A program made the position numbers and the translations under genes. This document shows, one piece after another, positions 54,854-63,577 of a stretch of 64,000 nt of DNA; position 1 is the stretch's first letter, and each line of letters starts with the position of its first letter. The notes under the pieces are model-generated. The model saw nothing but the letters and a program-made list of their open reading frames with translations, searched no databases and was not told the DNA's origin. Source of the DNA: Mycobacterium sp. OAS707 (GTDB lineage: Bacteria > Actinomycetota > Actinomycetes > Mycobacteriales > Mycobacteriaceae); NCBI RefSeq assembly GCF_014873705.1, contig NZ_JADBDS010000003.1:992001-1056000 (forward strand), given 5' to 3'.

Positions 54854-56162
54854 GGGCACCTCCGGCGGTCGCGTGTGCGTACGGTCGCAAGGCGTCGCGT
54901 ATTCGGTCGAGTACCAGCGACTGTGCGACGGGATCCAGGACGCCCGCCCGGATGCGCTCATACTGGCACGGCAGAAATTGGCTGATGAGGGGGAACGGAA
55001 TACCGGTGCGGTCGAGGTTCGCCAGCAGTGTGCGGCGCGCGGCGTCGACCCGCTCGTCGGCCCAGTAGTAGCGCAGTCGGTCGCTGTAGCTGTATCGGCG
55101 GGACGTGCGCTGTGTCACCGGATCGCCTTCGTAATAGCCGCGCCAGTGGTCGGGTTCGTCGAGCATCCGTCGTTCGATCACCTCGACCAGATTGGACCGC
55201 GACGGTCGCGGCACCAACTCCGTCTCGATGAGGCTCAGCGCGAACAGCGCTTCGCGCATCGCGAACGTCAACGCGGGCCCGACCTTGAGAACGGCCCAGT
55301 GGTCCTCCACCAGTTCCCGTAGCTGCTCGGGTCGCTGATAGTCGGTGGAATGCGCCTCGAACACCAGGGTGTCCTCGCTGTCGAGCACACGGCGCAACTC
55401 GGTGGTCGCGCTGCGCTCGTAGTCGATGACGTTGAGATGGTCGAACTCGACGCCCGGCTGCACCACGAGGGCCATGACACGCGACCACACGTGTGCCAGG
55501 CCAACTTCCGCGAAGGCGTTGCGATGCGCGGCGATGGTCAGCCGCGCCCGGTCGGCCGGTGTGGGGGTCAGGCGGCTGAGTGTTTCATGCGCACCGCCTG
55601 GCACCGGGACCTCGGTCCCGATCACGTAGGTGGGTGGCTGTAAACCGCTGCGGTTGGCAGTGTCTTCCGCGACCGCGAGCAGCCGCGCCGTTCGGGTTGC
55701 GACGACCTCGTCCGAAAGGGTCTCCGGATCGTCCGCACACGCCATGCTGCAGTCGAGGTGGATCTTCCGGTACCCGGCTTCGACATAGACGCGTATCAGG
55801 TCTTCTGCGTTATCCATTGCAGCACTGGCGGTTTGGCGCTGCCACCTATTCGGACCGAGGTGATCGCCGCCGAGCACCACCCGGTCGCGGGCGAAACCAC
55901 TCTGATCGGCAATGCCGAGAACCATGTCGCGGAACTCCGCGGGCCGCAGACCGGTGTAGCCGCCGAACTGGTCGACCTGATTCGAGGTCGCCTCGATGAG
56001 CACATAGCTGCCGTCTGCGGCGGCTTGCGCCATGGCGGCCTCCACCACGGTGGGATGCGCGGAGCACACCGAGTAGACGCCCACCGGTGTGCCGGCCTTG
56101 TGCTGGCGGACGGTTTCGGCGAGCCAGTCGACCAGCGTCGTGTTCGATTCGACCCTGTTCAT
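54846..56162 (-). CDS. gatZ: GatZ/KbaZ-type tagatose-bisphosphate aldolase subunit
   Basis: Protein of 438 residues. It has the GatZ/KbaZ pattern GVYSVCSAHPTVVEAA, QVDQFGGYTGLRPAEF, LGGDHLGPNRWQ and HLDCSMACADD. In enterobacteria GatZ/KbaZ is the non-catalytic partner that stabilises the aldolase subunit. In some Shewanella GalNAc routes a homologous protein (AgaZ) has been reported as a tagatose-6-phosphate kinase, from memory. It sits 4 bp into the overlap with gatY, so the two are coupled. Confidence 0.92.
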   Translation of the reverse strand: MNRVESNTTLVDWLAETVRQHKAGTPVGVYSVCSAHPTVVEAAMAQAAADGSYVLIEATSNQVDQFGGYTGLRPAEFRDMVLGIADQSGFARDRVVLGGDHLGPNRWQRQTASAAMDNAEDLIRVYVEAGYRKIHLDCSMACADDPETLSDEVVATRTARLLAVAEDTANRSGLQPPTYVIGTEVPVPGGAHETLSRLTPTPADRARLTIAAHRNAFAEVGLAHVWSRVMALVVQPGVEFDHLNVIDYERSATTELRRVLDSEDTLVFEAHSTDYQRPEQLRELVEDHWAVLKVGPALTFAMREALFALSLIETELVPRPSRSNLVEVIERRMLDEPDHWRGYYEGDPVTQRTSRRYSYSDRLRYYWADERVDAARRTLLANLDRTGIPFPLISQFLPCQYERIRAGVLDPVAQSLVLDRIRDALRPYAHATAGGAHD

Positions 56163-57046
56163 CGCGCATCACGCTGCCCGGCGCCTGCTGCTTGGCGCGG
56201 CGCTACGGCTTGGCACAGGTCCGCCACGGTGTCGGCGATGGCTCGCCGTCCCGCGGCGAGGTACGCGCGGGGGTCCACCTTCAGTGGCTCGCTGGAAAGG
56301 CCGGCCCGGATGGCGCCGGTGTAGGCGACATTGAGTGCGGTTCCGATGTTGATCTTGCGGATCCCGGCATCGACCGCGCCTCGGAGCTGGTCCTCGGCAA
56401 CGCCGGAAGATCCGTGCAGCACAAGGGGAATCGCGACGACGGCGGCCAGTTGTCGGATCAGTTCGATATCGAGGCTGGCATCGCGGGTGGTCATCGCATG
56501 CGTGCTCCCCACGGCCACCGCCAGCCCGTCCACACCGGTCTGTTCGGCGAACGCTACAGCTTCGCCGGGATCGGTTCGTGCGCCCGACGTGTGCGCCCCA
56601 TGTCCCTTGCCGCCGATCTCCCCCAACTCCGCCTCGACCCACAACCCGGATGAGTGGGCCTGCACAGTGAACGACCGGGTCTGGTCGATGTTGGCTTGGT
56701 AAGGCAGGTGCGCGGCGTCGATCATGATCGACGTGACGCCGAGTTCGGTGCCGGTCTCGAGCGCCTCGGCGATCAGCGCTTCGTCCTGAAAGTGATCGAG
56801 GTGCAACGCCAACGGTGCCGTCGAGCATCGTGCGATGTGCGCACAGGCCGACACCAGGGGCGCGATCTGGCCGCCGTGAAACTTCACGGTGTTCTCGCTG
56901 ATCTGCATGAGCGCGGGGACGTCCGCGCGTTCGGCACCCTGCGCGATGCCTTCAGCGTGCTCGACCGTGATGACGTTGAACGCGAGCACTGCTGCGCGCT
57001 GCGCTGCTGCGGAGGTGACGAGGTCGGCCGTCGCTACCAGAGGCAC
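56159..57046 (-). CDS. gatY: Class II tagatose/fructose-bisphosphate aldolase (GatY/KbaY type)
   Basis: Zinc-dependent class II aldolase of 295 residues. Metal and catalytic motifs LHLDHFQDEALI, SIMIDAAHLPYQ, GEIGGKGHG and LHGSSGVAEDQLRGAVDAGIRKINIGT are complete. It cleaves tagatose-1,6-bisphosphate (or the fructose epimer) to DHAP and glyceraldehyde-3-phosphate. As the first gene of the minus operon it faces the regulator gene. Start ATG at 57046. Confidence 0.92.
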   Translation of the reverse strand: MPLVATADLVTSAAAQRAAVLAFNVITVEHAEGIAQGAERADVPALMQISENTVKFHGGQIAPLVSACAHIARCSTAPLALHLDHFQDEALIAEALETGTELGVTSIMIDAAHLPYQANIDQTRSFTVQAHSSGLWVEAELGEIGGKGHGAHTSGARTDPGEAVAFAEQTGVDGLAVAVGSTHAMTTRDASLDIELIRQLAAVVAIPLVLHGSSGVAEDQLRGAVDAGIRKINIGTALNVAYTGAIRAGLSSEPLKVDPRAYLAAGRRAIADTVADLCQAVAPRQAAGAGQRDAR

Positions 57047-57131
57047 GTGACCGCCCAGTGCAAGATCGTGTCGAACATTCGTCGATCATGAGAAGCTCGC
57101 TCAAAGCGCGCAATACGAGACCGCGAAACGA

Positions 57132-57144
57132 TCAGTAAAACTGA
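57132..57144. promoter_or_regulatory. Inverted repeat in the gatY / deoR-type intergenic region
   Basis: TCAGT-AAA-ACTGA, a perfect 5-bp dyad with a 3-base centre, lies in the 131-bp gap between the divergent aldolase and regulator genes. It would be a natural operator for the DeoR-type repressor next to it. Short dyads occur by chance, so support is modest. Confidence 0.4.
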
Positions 57145-57177
57145 GCGTCTCCTGTCACCTCCTGGGAGTTGTCTGCG

Positions 57178-57957
57178 ATGTCGATCAAACGCACGGACCG
57201 CATGCGTCAGGTGCTCTCACTTCTGCGCGACCGCGGAGAGGTGGCGTCGCAACTGCTGTGCGACGAGTTGGGGGTATCGGCGGCGACATTGCGCCGCGAC
57301 CTCAGCGAACTCGAGGAACAGGGTCTGCTGGTGCGGACCCACGGCGGCGCCAAGGCGTTGGACCCAAGCGGTAGTGAGATCCCGGTGCGGCTGCGCGATC
57401 ATCGGATGGTCGCGATCAAGCGACGCATCGCGCAGCACGCCGCGGCGCTGATACCCGCTGGCGCACAGGCGGTTGCGCTCACCGGCGGAGTCACCACCGC
57501 CGAGGTTGCCCGATCGTTGAAGGGCCGCCCGCAGATGACCATCGTCACCAATTCGCTGACGATCGCGGCCGACTGCGCGGTGGACGCCCACATGAAGGTG
57601 ATCGCGACCGGCGGATTGGTCAGGGCCAACACACTGGAAGCTGTCGGCCCGATGTCCGAGCACGCATTTCAGGTGGTCACTGTCGGGACAGCGGTCCTGG
57701 GTGCCGACGGAATGTCGGCCGAAGTGGGTGCGACGACGTTCGATGAGGCCGAAGCCCGCACCGCGATTGCGATGGCGACGAACGCGCAACGGGTGGTCGT
57801 CGCCGTCGACGGATCGAAGATCGGCAAGGTGACGCTGGCAAAGATGGTGTCGCTCAACCAAATTGATCATCTGGTCACCGATTCCTCCGCGGATCCCCAA
57901 CAACTGGAACGCATTGCAGCCAGCGGCGTGCGGGTTCACGTCGTTGAGGTGAGCTAG
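57178..57957 (+). CDS. DeoR/GlpR-family sugar-operon repressor
   Basis: Regulator of 259 residues. The N-terminal winged helix spans about residues 5-58, with VASQLLCDELGVSAATLRRDLSELEEQG and the RTHGGA motif just after it. The C-terminal DeoRC sugar-phosphate sensor has ALTGGVTTAEVAR and TNSLTIAADCAVD. It probably senses a sugar phosphate and represses the divergent catabolic operon. The ATG at 57178 follows GGGAG; a TTG at 57169 is possible. Confidence 0.92.
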   Translation: MSIKRTDRMRQVLSLLRDRGEVASQLLCDELGVSAATLRRDLSELEEQGLLVRTHGGAKALDPSGSEIPVRLRDHRMVAIKRRIAQHAAALIPAGAQAVALTGGVTTAEVARSLKGRPQMTIVTNSLTIAADCAVDAHMKVIATGGLVRANTLEAVGPMSEHAFQVVTVGTAVLGADGMSAEVGATTFDEAEARTAIAMATNAQRVVVAVDGSKIGKVTLAKMVSLNQIDHLVTDSSADPQQLERIAASGVRVHVVEVS

Positions 57958-57975
57958 CGGTCCCTATAGGCGGGT

Positions 57976-59130
57976 TCACGCGTTCGTGTGCAAGCGCTCG
58001 GCCAAGCCGAATGTCTGTACGAAGGTCAGCCAATCCGCCCCCGAAACCTCGTAGTCAGCGCGCCCATGTTCGGCGGGTACGTCATCGGGCCAGGAAAATC
58101 GCTTGTCCAAACCCGAGACAGAGTCGCGGCAACTGATGGTCAGTGGCGCAATGCCGGGAATGGACACGGTCATGCCGGGCCACGTCGACCAGTGGTTGAA
58201 CATCGCATCGCTGATGACGTTCCCGATGGTTGGAACGGGTACGCCGGCCAAGGTGACCAACGGGTTCTGCACAGGCCGGTAGGTCACCGGGGCCGCAGTC
58301 ACTTGCGCAGGCAACACCGAAGCGAAGACCGCATGGGTGTACGGGTCCATCACTCGGATCGAGTCTGGGCCGATCTCGATGGCCAGTCGGGGTTTGCCGA
58401 CCGATTGCATGAATTGGCGGCGTTTTCCAACCGCGAACGATCCAATCTCTTGAACCAGCAACGGGTTCGGGAACAGCAGACAACGAGTCGGCTCGCCGGG
58501 CTGAGGCGGTCGCGTGTCCAGACCGCTCGATCGGCCGACGATCGAAAGGATCTCCTCGAACTCCGTGGCGGGCAGCCACGCGTCGATGTCGACGGGAAAG
58601 CCGTAGCCCGCGTCCGGTGCATCGAGCCGAGTTCCGTTGGAAATTCGGCGATCCCGACCGCCGAGAACGAACCGCTTGGCGCCGCAGTGCAGGTGCAGTG
58701 CCGCGCCCATTGTCACGCCGCCGGTCTGCCCCCAGGTACCCAGCTTCGCGCCGCTGAGCGAATACACATCGCCGGGCCGGGTGCTGACGGTCAGACCGTC
58801 AGACGTGAGGGAGATGATGATCTTTCGACGCCGAGACCACCAATGCCAGCCGTAGACGCCTGCAAAAAGCAACGCCAGTGATCCGTATCGAAATCCCTCC
58901 CCAGTGGTTTCCTGGACCCACTCGGAGCTGTCCGCGGCAAGCGATTGCACGCCCATGTAGAGGCCGCCGAGGACGGCCGAGAACGCCAATATCCCGGCGA
59001 CCATGATCAGGTACGACTTACCGGGGCTCTCTTGCCAACTGGGCCCCGTCTTCGACGCGACTTTGGCGCCCCAGAACGGGGGCTGCGCCACGAATTGCCG
59101 GGACGTAGCCGCTGCGGTGTTGGTGTGCAT
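57976..59130 (-). CDS. Two-helix membrane protein, paralog of the gene at 63578
   Basis: Membrane protein of 384 residues with two transmembrane helices (about 41-62 and 80-98, the second in YGSLALLFAGVYGWHWW) and a large C-terminal part. After RRRKIIISLT comes DGLTV, a RPGDVYSL block and ALHLHCGAKRFVLGGRDRR, resembling a bacterial PH-like domain. The same blocks occur in the gene at 63578. The function is unknown. It follows the LuxR regulator by 110 bp, and a half-site like the inverted repeat at 63.5 kb lies upstream. Confidence 0.8.
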   Translation of the reverse strand: MHTNTAAATSRQFVAQPPFWGAKVASKTGPSWQESPGKSYLIMVAGILAFSAVLGGLYMGVQSLAADSSEWVQETTGEGFRYGSLALLFAGVYGWHWWSRRRKIIISLTSDGLTVSTRPGDVYSLSGAKLGTWGQTGGVTMGAALHLHCGAKRFVLGGRDRRISNGTRLDAPDAGYGFPVDIDAWLPATEFEEILSIVGRSSGLDTRPPQPGEPTRCLLFPNPLLVQEIGSFAVGKRRQFMQSVGKPRLAIEIGPDSIRVMDPYTHAVFASVLPAQVTAAPVTYRPVQNPLVTLAGVPVPTIGNVISDAMFNHWSTWPGMTVSIPGIAPLTISCRDSVSGLDKRFSWPDDVPAEHGRADYEVSGADWLTFVQTFGLAERLHTNA

Positions 59131-59212
59131 CGTGACTCCTCTGGCCTGAAGGCTGCCAACCGAGAACAAGGTTGGTTCCGGCTAGAAGTGTGTTCGACCG
59201 AGCAGCATTGGC

Positions 59213-59228
59213 CTATGGGGCATTTGCC
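59213..59228. promoter_or_regulatory. Operator-like half-site upstream of the membrane protein gene
   Basis: CTATGGGGCATTTGCC. The core TATGGGGCA is identical to the right arm of the inverted repeat at 63522-63543, and the following TTTGCC equals part of the left arm. It sits 84 bp before the start of the paralogous membrane protein and just after the LuxR gene, which suggests a shared regulator. Confidence 0.4.
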
Positions 59229-59240
59229 TACTTTTTGCCG

Positions 59241-61883
59241 TCACTCCATCGGTGGCTGGGTGTCCGGCGCGCGCTGGGCGGCATAGGCCGCCGCGGCTTG
59301 TGCACGGTTGCGGACGCCGAGCTTGGCCAGGATGGCTCCCACGTGCTTGTTGACGGTCTTGCGACTGATGAACAGAATGCCTGCGATTTCGACGTCGCTG
59401 TGTCCGGCCGCGACGAGTTCGAGTACGTCACGTTCACGCTCTGTGAGACCGTGCGGGTCGGCGATGGTGTTCTTGCGGCGCGCGTCTGGATCTCGGCCGC
59501 GCAATTCCGCGAGGCGCTGCCGAGCGCGACGGGCAGCAGCGCGCGCGCCCAGGCGGCGGAACGTCTCTGATGCTGCTTCCACTGCCGCGATGTCGCCGCC
59601 GAGTTGGGCGATGGCCGCATCGTATGGGCAGCCCAGTCGCGTCCATTCGGCGACCGCGCCCTGCCAGTCGCCGCTGACTTCGAGTCGATACGGCGTGACG
59701 GTGTCGACCGCGGCACCAGCGTCGGCGTCGCCGCCGGCCAGTTGTGCCCAGCGCCGCAGGTGACCAACAAGCCACGGGTCGGCATGACTGCTGGTGGCTG
59801 CGGCCAAGCCCGTCTGCGCTTCGGCGCGGGCGGCGTCATCGTCGCCGGCGAGCCACGCTGCCTCGGCGCGTGCGGCCCACACGATCCCGAGCCGGTACAG
59901 GTCGCCGGGCTCGGCCCCGGACAACGCCTCGTCGAGTAGCTCCGAAACGGGTTGCCCCCCACGGCGCGCGCGGATCAACGCCACGCAAACCAGCGGCAAA
60001 ATCCGATGCAAAGCGGGAATGCCGCGGTGTGTCAATACCTCCTCGGCATACGCAAGGGAGCCGTCCCACTCTCCGCGATGCAAGGCGACAACCGCCGCCG
60101 AGCCGGTCGACAGTGGGCGAAACATCGCCAGGTCATGGCTGGCGCAAAACGAGTCGGTTTGACGGATATAGGCCGCGGCACGCTCGATGTCGTGGTGCAT
60201 CGCGGTCGTCCAGCACAGCAGGGCCCCGGTGACGCCGGCTTGTGGGGCCAGTCCGCTGGTGGCCATGGCGTCGCTCCATGCCGATTCGGCGTCCTCCCAA
60301 CCGGTGTCGCTGCGCAGCACCGTGGCCAGCGCTGCGAAGCAACGGGCCGCCACCACTACGTCGTTGTCACCGAGCTCGGTCCCAAGCGCGATCGCACGCG
60401 TTGCGTAGTCGCCGGCGTCGGCGTCGAAGCTCAGGCTGGCCACCGCAGCCACGTTGATCAGCGACCACGCCAGCTCAAGGGATGCCTCGATCTCTTCGAG
60501 CACCCGCACCGACGCGAGCGCGGCCTCCGCGGCCTCGGTCTGGCGTCCGTATGGCAACAGCACGTTGGACAGCCAACGCAGGTCCACTCCCTCACCGAGC
60601 CGGTCGCCCATATCTCGTCGGAGCGCAACCGCCTCTGCGAATGACCCGACGGCCGCCTCCGGTAATCCGCTCAGGTAGCTCGTGAGCGCGTGCTGTTCGA
60701 GCCAAACGACTTTCTGTTCGGCGGAGACGGTTTCGGCGTGGCGCAGCGTCAAGGCGTACAACTCAGCGGCCTCGCGGTTGGCGGCAAGGCGTGCGGCCCG
60801 CTCTGCGGCTATTGGCGCAAACCCGACGACCGCGTCGTCGTCGCCGGCCCGGTCAGCATGAAACGCTAACTCCGCCAAGGTATCCGGGTCTATCGGAGGT
60901 TCGGCCAGCACCGCCAAGGCTTGTTTGTGCAATTGCTTGCGTTGATAGGCGGGGATCTGGTCGAGCGTGGCTTGGCGAGCAAGCTCATGGCGGAAGCCCA
61001 CCGTGTCCGCGTCGGCCAGCAGCACCCCGGCGCTCAGGCATTCGGGTAGGCCCACCGAAGCCGCAGCACACACTTGCTGAACCAGGGCGATCCTGGGACG
61101 CGACCCGCACACCGCCACCGCATGCGCGGTGTCGCGACCAGAAATCGACAACCGTGCCAGTCTGCCAAGCACGGCCTCAGATACGCTGCGCGGCAAGGTA
61201 TCTCGTGTCAACCGGTCACGTTCGGCGGCCAGCACCTCGGTCACGTAAAACGGATTACCGCCCGTCAGCCGAAACAGGGACTCCGCGTTGACCCCGCTGC
61301 CCGCGGCCAACTCGGCCACCGCTGCCTCGCTGAGCGGATCCAGCGCGATCCTGCTCACCACCGATGAAGTCGACAGATCACCGAGCAGAACCGCCAACGG
61401 ATGTTGGTCACCGATCTCGTCGTCTCGGTAGGACACGACCAGCAGCAACGGCAACGAGTCGATGCGGCGCGACAGAAATCGCAGCAGATCCAGGGTGGCG
61501 CCGTCGGCCCAGTGCACGTCTTCGATGACGCACACGCACGGGACTCCGGTACCGAACATGTCCAGTAGGCGACCGTAGATGGCCTCGGTGTCACCGGCGT
61601 CGATCGCCGCTCGCAGCCCCGCGTGTGCAACCGAGACGTCGGCGAACATGTCGAGCATCGGCCCCAACGGCCGCGGCGCGGTCAACGGATCACACCAACC
61701 CCGCAAGACGCGGGCGCGATGCCCTAGCCCGGCGACAAACCGGGCGATCACCGTGGTCTTACCGACCCCCGCCTCGCCGCGCAGCAACACCATGCGACCA
61801 GAACCGGCCGCGACCGCTCGGCGGTGCCGATCCAGCTGGGCCAGTGCGTCATTGCGCTCGAGTAGCCGGTCTGTCGAGGCCAC
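59241..61883 (-). CDS. Large LuxR-family ATP-dependent regulator (LAL type)
   Basis: Regulator of 880 residues. The N-terminal ATPase has Walker [10 protein letters not shown] (about 36-44), a [10 protein letters not shown] Walker B-like segment and [10 protein letters not shown] long TPR-like helical middle section follows, and the C-terminal LuxR helix-turn-helix near 810-870 has [22 protein letters not shown] and RKTVNKHVG. It is distinct in sequence from the LAL regulator at 32354. Candidate targets are the membrane genes on either side that share the operator-like motif. Confidence 0.9.
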   Translation of the reverse strand: MASTDRLLERNDALAQLDRHRRAVAAGSGRMVLLRGEAGVGKTTVIARFVAGLGHRARVLRGWCDPLTAPRPLGPMLDMFADVSVAHAGLRAAIDAGDTEAIYGRLLDMFGTGVPCVCVIEDVHWADGATLDLLRFLSRRIDSLPLLLVVSYRDDEIGDQHPLAVLLGDLSTSSVVSRIALDPLSEAAVAELAAGSGVNAESLFRLTGGNPFYVTEVLAAERDRLTRDTLPRSVSEAVLGRLARLSISGRDTAHAVAVCGSRPRIALVQQVCAAASVGLPECLSAGVLLADADTVGFRHELARQATLDQIPAYQRKQLHKQALAVLAEPPIDPDTLAELAFHADRAGDDDAVVGFAPIAAERAARLAANREAAELYALTLRHAETVSAEQKVVWLEQHALTSYLSGLPEAAVGSFAEAVALRRDMGDRLGEGVDLRWLSNVLLPYGRQTEAAEAALASVRVLEEIEASLELAWSLINVAAVASLSFDADAGDYATRAIALGTELGDNDVVVAARCFAALATVLRSDTGWEDAESAWSDAMATSGLAPQAGVTGALLCWTTAMHHDIERAAAYIRQTDSFCASHDLAMFRPLSTGSAAVVALHRGEWDGSLAYAEEVLTHRGIPALHRILPLVCVALIRARRGGQPVSELLDEALSGAEPGDLYRLGIVWAARAEAAWLAGDDDAARAEAQTGLAAATSSHADPWLVGHLRRWAQLAGGDADAGAAVDTVTPYRLEVSGDWQGAVAEWTRLGCPYDAAIAQLGGDIAAVEAASETFRRLGARAAARRARQRLAELRGRDPDARRKNTIADPHGLTERERDVLELVAAGHSDVEIAGILFISRKTVNKHVGAILAKLGVRNRAQAAAAYAAQRAPDTQPPME

Positions 61884-62000
61884 AGCCCTCCTCGGATCGA
61901 TTACCAGACCCCGTCGGCAGTCGAAAGCTTAGCCCGTCTAGCCGCACGTCACCCACCAAACGCACGAAGGCAAGTCAGTTTTGCGCTGTTGATCAGAGGG

Positions 62001-62735
62001 CTACAGCTGGGCCCAGTCCACGACGAACCGTCGGGAGGGGTCTGCGGCATCGACTACGCAGGGCAGTTTGAGTCCGATGGCAAGGCGCGGCACCTGCGCG
62101 CGGGGGACCGGTTGGATGGCGCGACCGGCGACCGGGGCGAGATTGGGAAACTGAAGCTCCACTTCGAGCAGATAGTGTGGCGCGTCTTGCAATTCCGGCC
62201 TGCTCGACGTCCGGCCGAGGCTGTGGGCGGTGGTCCCAATGGCCGCGAACGACTTGAGCACCGCGGGCACCCGCTGTCCTGAGGCCAGTAGCTCGGCTGC
62301 CGAGACCACCAGGGCAGCGAGTGACCGCCCGGGAGATGTCGACTGCCCCCCGAAGGGCGAGTGCGCCAAGACATCTGGCCCGGCGAAGGGTTGGGCTGAG
62401 CGACTGAGATTGATGCGTAGCTTCTTCGGTTTGGTCGTGTCGATGTCTACCGCGACTGTTCTCCCTGGCTCGACTGCACCGATATCCCACGGATCGATGT
62501 TCTGCCAGACCGTCGCTGTGTACGGTTCGCGACCGGGACGCTCTATTCTCAGGCGGATCCGGCATATCGTGCGCGGGACCGGAGTGTTCACCGACATCGA
62601 ACCCCACTGGCTCAGCGTGATCACCCGCGCCGTAGCCGGCTCCACGGGTCCGCGAATTCTTTTCATCCGGCTCACCGCGAAAGGCCCTACCACAGAGGCG
62701 ATCACGACGCCTCCGATGACGAGATTGATGATCAT
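62001..62735 (-). CDS. Membrane-anchored protein of unknown function
   Basis: Protein of 244 residues with one N-terminal transmembrane helix (about 3-20, IINLVIGGVVIASVVGPFAV) and a beta-rich soluble domain with VWQNIDPWDIGAVEPGRTVAVDIDTTKP and repeated RxIPxP-like segments. No family was recognised. It lies between the LuxR gene (117 bp gap) and the secreted Cys-rich gene (22 bp), all on the minus strand, suggesting membership in the same group. Confidence 0.75.
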   Translation of the reverse strand: MIINLVIGGVVIASVVGPFAVSRMKRIRGPVEPATARVITLSQWGSMSVNTPVPRTICRIRLRIERPGREPYTATVWQNIDPWDIGAVEPGRTVAVDIDTTKPKKLRINLSRSAQPFAGPDVLAHSPFGGQSTSPGRSLAALVVSAAELLASGQRVPAVLKSFAAIGTTAHSLGRTSSRPELQDAPHYLLEVELQFPNLAPVAGRAIQPVPRAQVPRLAIGLKLPCVVDAADPSRRFVVDWAQL

Positions 62736-62757
62736 TCGGTCACCCGACAGCGCCTAC

Positions 62758-63117
62758 TCATACTCTGGGGCAGAAGATGCCGAGGATCTGCCGGCAATTG
62801 TCGCGGTTGATCAGGCCGGGTGGCGCCTGTGGCTTCGGCGGCGGATTGTCGCCGTCCCAAATCAGATTGGCGACGTTTCCCTGGCCCGGGTAGACGTACC
62901 AATAGGTGTGGCAGATGTTCCAGTCCCACACCACTGGATCGGTGATGTGATTGCCGGTATGCGGCGCCTCATCGCCGGGGCACCAGTGACACGGCCCACC
63001 TTCTTGATCGCATCCGGGCCAAGGGTCTGCGATGGCGGCGGCCGCGAACGTCAACCCTGACAGACCCAGTCCGGCCGATACGAGCATAGTCGTCGCCAAC
63101 TTCGAAATCCGGTTCAT
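62758..63117 (-). CDS. Secreted Cys/Trp/Pro-rich protein
   Basis: Exported protein of 119 residues. The signal peptide ends near IADPW (residue 30). The mature part is rich in Trp, Gly and Pro with six cysteines in GCDQEGGPCHWCPGDE, DWNICHTYWYV, DNCRQILGIFC. Two or three disulphides are likely. It is a mycobacterial-type secreted protein of unknown role. Its ATG overlaps the stop of the small membrane gene as ATGA, so the two are coupled. Confidence 0.8.
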   Translation of the reverse strand: MNRISKLATTMLVSAGLGLSGLTFAAAAIADPWPGCDQEGGPCHWCPGDEAPHTGNHITDPVVWDWNICHTYWYVYPGQGNVANLIWDGDNPPPKPQAPPGLINRDNCRQILGIFCPRV

Positions 63118-63398
63118 TGCTTGGGGCTTTCGTTCGACTCGCCGGTGGGCGCCTTGGTGTAGCGCGTGATGAAGCCGAAGGCCGCGACGGCGGCGATGGC
63201 GCCGACCACACCCCAGAACACAATCCCGAAGACCAGTGAGCCGAACAGGAAGTCGTAGGTCATCGCGAGGTAGAGAGACCAGATGACGCGGTAGATTGAC
63301 CAAAAGGCGACCAGACCGCACGCGATGCCGATGAACAAACTGGGTTGGCGGTCAACGCGATTGATCTGTTGCTCGATGCTCGCGGGGAGAATTTTCAC
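63114..63398 (-). CDS. Small two-helix membrane protein
   Basis: Membrane protein of 94 residues with two transmembrane helices, about 22-42 (FIGIACGLVAFWSIYRVIW) and 52-75 (GSLVFGIVFWGVVGAIAAV), and a charged hydrophilic C-terminal tail. The GTG at 63398 follows AAAGGAA. It is the first gene of a minus transcript coupled to the secreted protein and faces the divergent paralog at 63578. Function unknown. Confidence 0.8.
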   Translation of the reverse strand: MKILPASIEQQINRVDRQPSLFIGIACGLVAFWSIYRVIWSLYLAMTYDFLFGSLVFGIVFWGVVGAIAAVAAFGFITRYTKAPTGESNESPKQ

Positions 63399-63472
63399 TG
63401 TCGTATTCCTTTCCTTGGGCGCCGATCTGTCGGCGGGCAATACGCAGTGTGCTGGGTGGGACCGCTCTGGGC

Positions 63473-63543
63473 ATATGCGGAATTTGCCCCATATTCCAGT
63501 GCTGACGTCGACGCACGGCAGATATGGGGCAAATTCCGCATAT
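63473..63543. repeat. Perfect 22-bp inverted repeat between divergent membrane genes
   Basis: Arms 63473-63494 and 63522-63543 are perfect reverse complements around a 27-bp spacer; arms start ATATGCGGAA and ATATGGGGCA. Each arm is itself an imperfect palindrome (about 16 of 22 positions symmetric), so it looks like two copies of one operator, centres 49 bp apart. It lies in the 179-bp promoter region shared by the genes at 63398 and 63578. A cruciform or a MITE end is less likely. Confidence 0.8.
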
Positions 63544-63577
63544 CCCCGCGCCGCCCTGTCGGTGCACCGTGGATCTC

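Noticed and set aside
63473-63543. MITE or insertion-sequence remnant
   Set aside because: No target-site duplication, no transposase fragment and no further copy seen in the window; the operator reading is simpler.
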